A DNA stretch of 64,000 nt, taken from NCBI GenBank assembly GCA_964417725.1, contig CAYQIV010000008.1, positions 53,549 through 117,548 on the forward strand, written 5' to 3'. Origin of the DNA: SHZI01 sp964417725. GTDB lineage: Bacteria > Pseudomonadota > Gammaproteobacteria > Steroidobacterales > GCA-2729495. This document shows positions 8,877 through 16,339 of this stretch, in pieces. Made by a program: the position numbers and the translations under genes. Positions within the stretch are counted from its first letter, which is position 1. Each line of letters starts with the position of its first letter. The notes below the pieces were generated by a model, which did not search any database, had not been told where the DNA came from, and was given only the letters and a program-made list of their open reading frames with translations.

Positions 8877-10010
8877 ATGAAAGTGCTGTTCGTAGATGAC
8901 GAGCCGAACGTGCTCAGTGCCATCCGCCGCCAGCTCCACAACCGGACCAAGGTGATGACGGCATCGAGCGGCCGGGAAGCCCTCGAAATCCTCGACGCCA
9001 AAGGCCCCTTCGCGCTGGTCGTTTCCGACATGCGCATGCCGGGCATGAACGGTGCGGAACTGCTGACCGAGATCCGTAAGCGCAGCCCCGACACCGTGCG
9101 CATGATCCTGTCCGGTCAGGCCGACCTGGCCTCGACGATCGACGCAGTCAACGAGGGACACATCTTTCGCTTCCTGACCAAGCCGTGCCCGACGGAGATC
9201 CTGTGGGCCGCGGTGCAGACCGGGCTCGAGCAGCACCGGCTCATCACCGCCGAAAAGGAACTGCTGGAGCAGACGCTGCAGGGCCTCGCCGAAACGCTCG
9301 GCGACGTCCTCGCCCTCACCAACCCGGCGGCACGGCGCAGCACCGGTCGCATCCGCCACTACGCCGGCGCCATCGCCGATGCGCTGGGCTTTGCCATGCC
9401 GTGGGATCTGCGCCTGGCGACGCTGCTCAGCCAGCTCGGCTGCATCACGCTGCCGGCGGACATCATCGACAAGCTCAATGCCGGTGCCGAGCTCAGCGAC
9501 ACTGAAAGGGAGCGCCACGCCCGGCATCCCGAAGTCGCGGCACGCCTCATCGGCCGCATCCCGCGTCTGGGCGGCGTCGCGGCGATGATCGGCCGGCAGC
9601 GTCAGGCGGCGGATTTTGCCGCACTGCCGACGGATGTCATGCAGTGGCCCACCGACCAGTTGTCCGGCGTGATCCTTGCCGTGGCGGCCGGACTCGACGA
9701 GCGCATGGCCGCCGGCGACCAGCCGGCCACTGCGCTGCGCCGCCTCGAAACGGAAATGCCCGGCCTGCCCGCGGCGATCCTCGCCGCCGCACGCGCCGTG
9801 CACATGCACAGCGCCTACATGGACATCCTTTTCCTCGATATCGACCACCTGAGCCCCGGCATGGTCCTCGACGAGGACATCGTCACCGACCACGGCGAAA
9901 CGCTCCTCTACCGCGGCGAGGAAGTCACCTCCACGTTGCTCGCCGAACTGCGCCAGCGGGCGGCGGCACGCACGGGCGGCGGCAAGGTCAGGGTGCTGAT
10001 CCCGGCCTGA
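8877..10010 (+). CDS. RpfG-like response regulator with degenerate HD domain
   Basis: The receiver domain occupies residues 1-120, with the acidic pair DD at 7-8, phospho-acceptor Asp 51 (SDMRMPGMNG) and Lys 102. The region from about 150 to 300 follows the layout of HD-GYP/HDOD modules (TGRIRHYAGAIADALG, then LPADIIDKLN, then HPEVAARLIGRI). The metal-binding His-Asp pair expected at AxLHDIGK is replaced by LLSQLGC, and no HHE-type motif follows. It may therefore bind partners or nucleotide rather than hydrolyse cyclic di-GMP. The C-terminal 70 residues resemble the extension of other RpfG-like regulators. It converges on the large histidine kinase downstream, which could be its partner. Confidence 0.75.
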   Translation: MKVLFVDDEPNVLSAIRRQLHNRTKVMTASSGREALEILDAKGPFALVVSDMRMPGMNGAELLTEIRKRSPDTVRMILSGQADLASTIDAVNEGHIFRFLTKPCPTEILWAAVQTGLEQHRLITAEKELLEQTLQGLAETLGDVLALTNPAARRSTGRIRHYAGAIADALGFAMPWDLRLATLLSQLGCITLPADIIDKLNAGAELSDTERERHARHPEVAARLIGRIPRLGGVAAMIGRQRQAADFAALPTDVMQWPTDQLSGVILAVAAGLDERMAAGDQPATALRRLETEMPGLPAAILAAARAVHMHSAYMDILFLDIDHLSPGMVLDEDIVTDHGETLLYRGEEVTSTLLAELRQRAAARTGGGKVRVLIPA

Positions 10011-10065
10011 GCCCGGCCCGAGCCCGGCACACGGCACACGGCACGGCCGATGGCCGCACCGCCCG

Positions 10066-12762
10066 TCACGCCGCCGCGATGTCGCCGCCGGCCCGCGCCA
10101 CCACGCCGCCGGGGGCCGGCTGAACGGGCACCCGCACGTTGAACCGCGCCCCACGCCCCGGCGCGGTGTCGACCGTGATCGTGCCGCCACAGCCGGTGAC
10201 GATGCGGTGGACGATGGCGAGCCCCTGGCCAGTCCCCTCGCCCAGCGGCTTGGTGGTGTAGAAGGGCTCGAATATCCGCTCGCGCACCGCAGCCGTCATG
10301 CCCGTGCCGTTGTCCTTGACGCTGAATCCCGCTTCACCCTCCCCGACCCACGTGGAGACATGGATGCGGCCCGGCACCGCCTCGCCGCGCCCGCGGCACG
10401 CGGCGACGGCATGCGCCGCGTTGACGATCAGGTTGACCAGCACCTGGCTGAGCGCCGCGGGGACACCCCGGGGGGTGGCAGAATCCGGCGCCGCATCGAA
10501 CTCGAGCGTGGCGACGGGCCGCCATGTCGCCGCCGTCATGTCGATGGCTTCCCGGACCAGGGTGTCGAGGTCGACCGTGGCCGTCTGCCCGTCGGGATGG
10601 ACCCGCTCACCCATCGACTGCACGATCGCGTCGACACGCCGCAGGCCGTCGAGCGACTGGCGGATGGCCGGCGGAATCTCGCGGCGCAGAAATGCCACCG
10701 GCGTGAGGCCAAGCCCACCGGCCGGAACCGCATGGCCTTGTTCGTCATCGCCGTCTGCCGGCGGCACCAGTTCATCAAGCAGCGCCGCAATGCCACTGAA
10801 TGCATCATCGAGGAAACGCAGGTTGTCGCCGACGTACTGCACCGGCGTATTGATCTCGTGGGCGATACCGGCGGCGAGCTGGGCGATGGACTCCAGGCGC
10901 CGCGCATGGGCCAGTTCTTCCTCGAGGCGGATGCGCTGCGTGACGTCGTGCAGGATCATGACGAAGCCGGTGACGACACCGCCATCATGCACCGGCGACA
11001 GCACGGCATCCTCCGTCACCGTGCCCTGTCCAGGCACCCGCGTGGTCGTGCGGCCGGCCCACGGCCGCCCGGCACGGATCGCCATCCACATCGCCTCGTG
11101 GCTGCGCAGGTCTTCGATGCCGTCCAGCAGGTATTGTGGCAACCGCCCGACCAGAGCGTCGGGGGCACAGCCGCGCGCGCGCGCGTAGGCCGCGTTGACG
11201 TATTCGACGACCCCGCTGACGCTGAGCACGACGATGCCATCGGCGGCGCTCTCGACCGCCGTGGCGAGGTTGCGCAGCGACGCCTCCGTTTTCAGCCGCC
11301 GGGTGATGTCGCGCACCACGGCGACATAGCTGGTGATCGCACCACAGTCGTCCTTGACCGGCGCCACGGTCACGTCACCATGGCGCTCGCCGCCATCGAT
11401 GCCCGGGCGCGTCAGCACACCGGTCCAGCGCGCACCACCGCGCACCGTCTCCCAGAGGGATCCGGCCGCCTCATCGGTGCCGGCGAGGCGCTCGCCGATG
11501 ATCGCTGCCGCCGGCAAACCGGACAGGCGTTCGAACTGCGGATTGGCGTAGACGATGCGCTCATCGGCATCGAGCAGGGCGATGGCATCGCCGGCGTTGT
11601 CGACCGCCGCGACGACGCGCGACAGCCGGGCGTGGACCGCGTCGCGGGCCTGCATCATCGCGGCGAACTCGCGGGCCAGCATGCCGATCTCGTCGTTCTT
11701 GTCACGTCCCGGCGGCAGACCCGATACCTCGCCATCCTGAATGGCGAGCAGGTGGCCGGTGAGTTCGGTGATCGGCTGCAGGATGATGTGCCTGAGCAGG
11801 AACAGAAGCAGGAGGCAAAGGCATGACACCACCGCGATGCCGAGCAGAAACAGCTGGCGCGCGGCATGCTGACCGGCCGCCAGCACGGTGCGCGGCATGC
11901 GCGTCTCGATGAGGAAAGCCGGCGCACCGAAGATGTCGCGGAACAGCTGGTAGTCGGAGATGTCGCGGCTGCGGATATCGAGCCAGGCGCCACCCGGTTC
12001 GCCCGCCACCCGGCGGGCGATGACATGGGCGTCGTCGGACATGCGACTGACGACACTGCCGTGGAGGAAAACCCGCGAAGGCAGCACGTGCAGTTCCTCG
12101 GCGAGGCCTTCCACGGGCAGACGACGGATGAAGGCCAGCCCGCCGGCCACTTCGCCGCCGCCATCGCTGGCGAGAATCGGCGCCACCGCAATGATCACGG
12201 GACCCGCGGCACTGTCCAGCAGGCCACTGCCGGGCCCGCCGCCGAGGGCCTTGCCAAGCGCACCGAGGAGGTCGCCATCGTGGCGCCGGGCATGTTCGTG
12301 CACCGACTGATGGCCGAGCGGGTCGGCAGCGAGCACGATGCCGTCGCGGACGTCGGCATGGCGCAGGCGCCCGGCGGTATCGAGGACCACCAGCGCATCG
12401 ATCTTCAGGTCATCGAGCACGACGGGGCCGAGGATGCGCGGGGCGAAGCCCGGATCGCGGCCCAGGGCGTATGCATGGAGTTCATCCCACTGCGACCAGT
12501 CGCGCACCGCCGTCTCGAGGTGGGCCACTTCCTTGTCGATGACCGATGACAGCACGGCGCGGTTGCGCAGGACGAGACCGGACTCCGTGGCGGTGAAGGT
12601 CGCGGTCAGGATCCGGCCGCCGGCATACACGGCAATGCCGCCGGCGAACAGCGCCACCCCGGCGATCGTCAGGGCCATCTTCCACAACAGCGAATGCATG
12701 CCGGCCGGCGGGCGCCAGCCGCTGACGGCCCATCCTCTGCTTTCCCTGACGGCTTCGTTCAT
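10066..12762 (-). CDS. Membrane histidine kinase with CHASE4, HAMP and two PAS domains
   Basis: The 898-residue kinase starts with a transmembrane segment (about residues 27-47) and a periplasmic CHASE4-type sensor region up to about 285. A second membrane segment and a HAMP domain follow (RHIILQPITELTG). Two PAS domains come next (DNAGDAIALLDADERIVYAN and ESAADGIVVLSVSGVVEYVN), then a HisKA helix with the phospho-acceptor motif AAGIAHEINTPVQ and a HATPase domain with N box, DNGTG and GTGQGLAIV. The start at 12762 (MNEAVRES) gives the normal N-terminus; upstream in-frame codons run into the pdxH promoter region. The ligand is unknown. Its partner may be the converging response regulator at 8877-10010. 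Confidence 0.9.
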   Translation of the reverse strand: MNEAVRESRGWAVSGWRPPAGMHSLLWKMALTIAGVALFAGGIAVYAGGRILTATFTATESGLVLRNRAVLSSVIDKEVAHLETAVRDWSQWDELHAYALGRDPGFAPRILGPVVLDDLKIDALVVLDTAGRLRHADVRDGIVLAADPLGHQSVHEHARRHDGDLLGALGKALGGGPGSGLLDSAAGPVIIAVAPILASDGGGEVAGGLAFIRRLPVEGLAEELHVLPSRVFLHGSVVSRMSDDAHVIARRVAGEPGGAWLDIRSRDISDYQLFRDIFGAPAFLIETRMPRTVLAAGQHAARQLFLLGIAVVSCLCLLLLFLLRHIILQPITELTGHLLAIQDGEVSGLPPGRDKNDEIGMLAREFAAMMQARDAVHARLSRVVAAVDNAGDAIALLDADERIVYANPQFERLSGLPAAAIIGERLAGTDEAAGSLWETVRGGARWTGVLTRPGIDGGERHGDVTVAPVKDDCGAITSYVAVVRDITRRLKTEASLRNLATAVESAADGIVVLSVSGVVEYVNAAYARARGCAPDALVGRLPQYLLDGIEDLRSHEAMWMAIRAGRPWAGRTTTRVPGQGTVTEDAVLSPVHDGGVVTGFVMILHDVTQRIRLEEELAHARRLESIAQLAAGIAHEINTPVQYVGDNLRFLDDAFSGIAALLDELVPPADGDDEQGHAVPAGGLGLTPVAFLRREIPPAIRQSLDGLRRVDAIVQSMGERVHPDGQTATVDLDTLVREAIDMTAATWRPVATLEFDAAPDSATPRGVPAALSQVLVNLIVNAAHAVAACRGRGEAVPGRIHVSTWVGEGEAGFSVKDNGTGMTAAVRERIFEPFYTTKPLGEGTGQGLAIVHRIVTGCGGTITVDTAPGRGARFNVRVPVQPAPGGVVARAGGDIAAA

Positions 12763-13001
12763 GTCTGTGTGCGGCGCTGCGAGAGAGTCCCGGTGCCGGC
12801 CAGCGGCCGCACGATGCCGGCCCAGCGGGGCGGCCTGCCCGCCCACACGCCGTTCCGGGTCTCCATCTTCGGCGCGCCGTATCGCATGCGCCGGAAACAA
12901 GTCGCAGAAAAGCGCCCCGGCGATGCAGCCAGCCGCTGGTCTGTGACGGGATTCACGCCGGCCAGTGCTATATTTTCCGCCCGACACGCGTGCCGGCCAC
13001 C

Positions 13002-13655
13002 ATGCCCCCAGCCACCGACATCGCCACCCTGCGCCGCCAGTTCAGCGACACCCCGCTGGGCCGCGATACGCTGGCCGACGAACCCGTCGCCCAGTTCTCC
13101 CGCTGGTTCGACGACGCCGTGGCGGCCGATGCCATCGACCCGAACGCGATGAGCGTCGCCACCGTGGCGGCCGATGGCCAGCCCTCGCTGCGCACCGTGC
13201 TGCTCAAGTACTACGATCGCGACGGGTTCGTCTTCTACACCAACCTCGAAAGTCGCAAGGCACGCGAGATCGACGCCAACCCGCGCGTGGCGCTGCTCTT
13301 CTACTGGGCCGTGATCGGCCGCCAGGTCAAGATCACCGGCAGCGCCCGGCGCGTCGGCGCTGCCGAGACATTGCGCTACTTCATCACCCGTCCGCGCGAC
13401 AGCCGCATCGGCGCCTGGGTGTCGGCACAAAGCCGCGTCATCACGGCCCGCGCTGTCCTCGAGAATCGCTTCGCCGAACTGAAGCACAAGTTCGCCGATG
13501 GCGAGATCCCGCTGCCGGCCTTCTGGGGCGGCTTCCGCATCCATCACGAGACGGTCGAGTTCTGGCAGGCACGGAACAACCGGCTGCACGACCGCTTCCG
13601 CTACCGTCGCGATGGCGGTGGCGACACCTGGCAGATCGAGCGGCTCGCGCCATGA
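13002..13655 (+). CDS. pdxH: Pyridoxamine/pyridoxine 5'-phosphate oxidase
   Basis: PdxH oxidises pyridoxine and pyridoxamine phosphate to pyridoxal phosphate using FMN and oxygen. The 217-residue product carries the family motifs: AMSVATVAADGQPSLRTVLL, then VFYTNLESRKAREI for FMN binding, LLFYWAVIGRQVKI, and the C-terminal substrate signature with FWGGFRIHHETVEFWQ and FRYRRD...W...RLAP. The length is typical. ATG 13002 is preferred over GTG 12990, although both are in frame. A TATATT element at 12970-12975 could be the -10 box. The stop overlaps the start of the next gene (ATGA). Confidence 0.95.
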   Translation: MPPATDIATLRRQFSDTPLGRDTLADEPVAQFSRWFDDAVAADAIDPNAMSVATVAADGQPSLRTVLLKYYDRDGFVFYTNLESRKAREIDANPRVALLFYWAVIGRQVKITGSARRVGAAETLRYFITRPRDSRIGAWVSAQSRVITARAVLENRFAELKHKFADGEIPLPAFWGGFRIHHETVEFWQARNNRLHDRFRYRRDGGGDTWQIERLAP

Positions 13656-14386
13656 ACGGCCGGATACGGGGCGGCATGGCGCGACTGGCACTGACGCTGT
13701 CCGGGATGGCGGCCGTCGTCGGCGGCTGCACCGCCGTCACGCCGGCGGCGGCACCCCCGCCCGTCGGAACGTTCTGTCTCGAGGCGCAGCGCTTCATCGT
13801 CGACACGCGCATCGAACCACGGCTGGTCGTGCACGAGGATTTCGACGCCTTCGTCACCGCCAAGGCGCTGATCGAGCCGCTGTCCATCCATCAGTACGTC
13901 TGGCGCGACGACGACGGTGCCCCGCTGATGATCTCGTGCAAGCTCAAGAGTGCCGACCATCTCGACACCGCCTTCGGCGCCGGCACCGCCGGTGCGACAC
14001 GGCCATGCCAGGACCTGAACCGGCGCACCTGGCGCCAGCTCCGTGCCCGGCGCGGCGGCGACGGACCGGCGGTGGTCTTCGACGAGAACGAGGACATCTA
14101 CAATCCGGAAACGCCCGGCATGACCGGTCCCGACTGGCTGGCGCCCTACGTCATGACCTGGCGTGACGACGACGGCCGGCTGCACGTCCGCAGCAAGGGC
14201 TTCGCCGTCGACTGGCTGGACCCGCGCTTCACCAACATGCCGGCACGCTTCCGCGGTGTGCGCTACTGCCACTTCATCGCGCCGGCCCACCTCGAGCGCC
14301 TGCTGCGCGGCGAGGCCGAGCCCGGTCGCGCCATCGGCCGCATCGTCGACACGCAGGGCCGGGGTCCGCCGCTCAGCGGCCGCTAG
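13652..14386 (+). CDS. Lipoprotein of unknown function, coupled to pdxH
   Basis: The 244-residue product has a lipoprotein signal ending in VVGGC (Cys 26) and a mature domain containing QRFIVDTRIEPRLVVHEDF and, late, FRGVRYCHFIAPAHLERLL. Similar short envelope proteins are annotated only as hypothetical. Three Cys residues in the mature part (FCLEAQ, ISCKLK, RYCHFI) might form a disulfide. Its ATG overlaps the pdxH stop, so it is translated with pdxH, yet nothing in it suggests a B6-related role. The 3' end overlaps the convergent ATPase gene by 14 bases. Confidence 0.65.
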   Translation: MNGRIRGGMARLALTLSGMAAVVGGCTAVTPAAAPPPVGTFCLEAQRFIVDTRIEPRLVVHEDFDAFVTAKALIEPLSIHQYVWRDDDGAPLMISCKLKSADHLDTAFGAGTAGATRPCQDLNRRTWRQLRARRGGDGPAVVFDENEDIYNPETPGMTGPDWLAPYVMTWRDDDGRLHVRSKGFAVDWLDPRFTNMPARFRGVRYCHFIAPAHLERLLRGEAEPGRAIGRIVDTQGRGPPLSGR

Positions 14387-15320
14387 ACAGGCGCACGGTG
14401 TCTTCCGACGACGGCGGTGACGTGACGGCCAGCAGCCGGCTGGTGACGTCGCTCGCCGGCAGCACGTCGGTCGATGCGGCGGGTGCGGGGCGTGGCGTGG
14501 CCACCGGTTTCTGGCGCAGCGGCCGCCAGCCGAGTTGCTCGGCCGTCTCGCGCACCACCTGGGCGTCGAGCAGGGACTGGCCGCGGGCGGCGCATTCGCA
14601 GAGCGCGGCATCCATCAGGGTGTCGATGAGCCGCGGGATACCGTTGACGTAGAGGAAGACCGCCGCCGCGGTGTTGGCGGCCAGCAGGGTGTCGGGCTGC
14701 CCGCCCGCCCGCACGATCGCCTTGCGGATGTAGCCATCCGTTTCCTGCAGGCCCAGCGGCGCCAGGGTGCAGCGGCAGGCGAGGCGCTGGCGCAAGGCCA
14801 TGAGTTCACTGCTGCCCAGCGCATCGTGCAGCGCCTTGGGGCCTTCGAGGATCACCGACAGGCGCCCGTCCGGCCCGTTGGCGGCATCCATCAGGCGCAG
14901 CAGCGGGGCCGCCAGGCGGGTCATGTCGGCCTCGACGTCGACGACCAGCACGAGGTGCCGGTCGTCAGGACACGCCGCGGCCACCGCCTCGCGTAACTGC
15001 ACCAGTCCAGCCGGGCCGGACGCCGGCGCGCCGGCACCGAGCGCCACGAGCGCGGCCGGCAGCAGCGCACCCGCATCGGCCTCGCGCAGGTCGACATGCA
15101 GCGGCCGAAGCCGCTCACCGGCTTTCGCCAGCGCATGGGCGATGAGCGTGCTCTTGCCGACCCCGGTACCGCCGCACAGTGCCGCGATGGCGTCGCGCCG
15201 CGAGGCCGCCACCGCCAGTCGCGCGATGGCCGCGGCCACCGACGGGCCGGCGATGAAGAACGGCCCGGTGCCCGCACCCCCGAAGGGCCGGAGCGATAGC
15301 CGGAAATGCTCGGTGTACAT
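14373..15320 (-). CDS. ExeA-like AAA ATPase
   Basis: The 315-residue protein opens MYTEHFRLSLRPFG, matching the start of ExeA/GspA-type and PEP-CTERM-associated ATPases (MY..FF.L...PF). Walker A is GGTGVGKSTLI (about residues 49-59), Walker B is LVLVVDVEAD (about 120), and the sensor region reads GIPRLIDTLMDAAL. These ATPases act at the inner membrane in secretion or polysaccharide export. No other secretion gene is adjacent, but a PEP-CTERM protein is encoded at 48.1-48.8 kb. The C-terminal 50 residues are low-complexity (Pro/Ala/Ser). The start is fixed by homology; upstream in-frame codons give an unlikely leader. Confidence 0.75.
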   Translation of the reverse strand: MYTEHFRLSLRPFGGAGTGPFFIAGPSVAAAIARLAVAASRRDAIAALCGGTGVGKSTLIAHALAKAGERLRPLHVDLREADAGALLPAALVALGAGAPASGPAGLVQLREAVAAACPDDRHLVLVVDVEADMTRLAAPLLRLMDAANGPDGRLSVILEGPKALHDALGSSELMALRQRLACRCTLAPLGLQETDGYIRKAIVRAGGQPDTLLAANTAAAVFLYVNGIPRLIDTLMDAALCECAARGQSLLDAQVVRETAEQLGWRPLRQKPVATPRPAPAASTDVLPASDVTSRLLAVTSPPSSEDTVRLSSGR

Positions 15321-15447
15321 GGCCAGGACTCCTGCCCCCGCTTGCAGAGGGGCCGAGTGTCGCACCGCTGCCCCCCGGGGCCGGTGACGGCGGTCACAGC
15401 CCGGCATGCCGGGTAGACTGGTCGCCACCCTGACCGGGAGTCGCACC

Positions 15448-16332
15448 ATGGCCACACCGCCCGACGGGCCGGACCCGCACCGCGTCGACGCCCTGCTGCC
15501 GGCCGAGATCGCCGTCAAGGCCGAACACGTCGGCGTCCTGAAGACCCGCATGGAGGCCCCGCGCCTGCTGGTGCTGGCCATCCTCGCCGGCGCATTCATC
15601 GCCCTCGGTGCGATGTTCGCCACCACGGTGCTCGCCGGCAGCGCGGGCGTGCTGCCGTTCGGCGTCGGCCGGCTGCTCGCCGGACTGGTGTTCTGCCTCG
15701 GCCTCATCCTCGTCATCGTCGGCGGCGCGGAGCTCTTCACCGGCAACACCTTGATGGTCATGGCCTGGGCGGCGGGCCGCGTGCGCACGGTGGAAGTGCT
15801 GCGCGCGTGGGCCATCGTCTACGCCGGCAATTTCATCGGTGCGCTGGGCACCGCGCTGCTGGTTTTCCTCTCGGGGCAGTACCTGGGCGGAAACGGCGCC
15901 ATCACCGCGGTGGTGCTGGAGATCGCCGCGGCCAAGGCCGGCCTGCCCTTCGGCCGCGCGTTCTTCCTCGGCATCCTCTGCAACGTGCTGGTCTGCCTGG
16001 CCGTCTGGCTGGCGATGGGCGCACGCACCACCAGCGGCCAGATCCTCGCCGTGCTCTTCCCGGTCTCGGCCTTCGTCGCCGCCGGCTTCGAACACTCGGT
16101 GGCCAACATGTATTTCATTCCGCTCGGCCTGCTGGTGCGCCATTTCGCCCCGGCCACGCTGTGGGCCCAGCCCGGCGTGCCGGCGGGCGACATGGAAGCG
16201 CTGACGCTGGCCGGCCTTGCCGCCAACCTCGTGCCGGTGACGCTCGGCAACCTGGTCGGCGGTGGCCTGCTGGTCGGCGGCGTGTACTGGTTCGTCTACC
16301 TGCGTCCGCGGCGCGGCACGGCACGCGACTGA
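15448..16332 (+). CDS. focA: Formate/nitrite transporter (FNT) family channel
   Basis: The 294-residue protein has six membrane segments in the FNT pattern. Signatures are LAGAFIALGAMF near residue 47, GGAELFTGNTLMVMAWAAG around 92-110, and FEHSVANMYFIP near 211, where the His of the central constriction sits. FNT channels move formate, nitrite or hydrosulfide across the inner membrane. It converges on the formate dehydrogenase gene with only 7 bases between stops, which supports formate as substrate, though both would need separate promoters. The name focA is by family resemblance only. Confidence 0.85.
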   Translation: MATPPDGPDPHRVDALLPAEIAVKAEHVGVLKTRMEAPRLLVLAILAGAFIALGAMFATTVLAGSAGVLPFGVGRLLAGLVFCLGLILVIVGGAELFTGNTLMVMAWAAGRVRTVEVLRAWAIVYAGNFIGALGTALLVFLSGQYLGGNGAITAVVLEIAAAKAGLPFGRAFFLGILCNVLVCLAVWLAMGARTTSGQILAVLFPVSAFVAAGFEHSVANMYFIPLGLLVRHFAPATLWAQPGVPAGDMEALTLAGLAANLVPVTLGNLVGGGLLVGGVYWFVYLRPRRGTARD

Positions 16333-16339
16333 ACGGCGA

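Noticed and set aside
10010..10055. Short repeats of CACGGCA between the two convergent signalling genes
   Set aside because: Only two or three imperfect copies in G+C-rich sequence, without a T run; no meaning could be supported.
10207..12549. Long plus-strand frames opposite the histidine kinase
   Set aside because: Same composition artefact. The minus strand carries the complete kinase with recognisable HAMP, PAS, HisKA and HATPase motifs.
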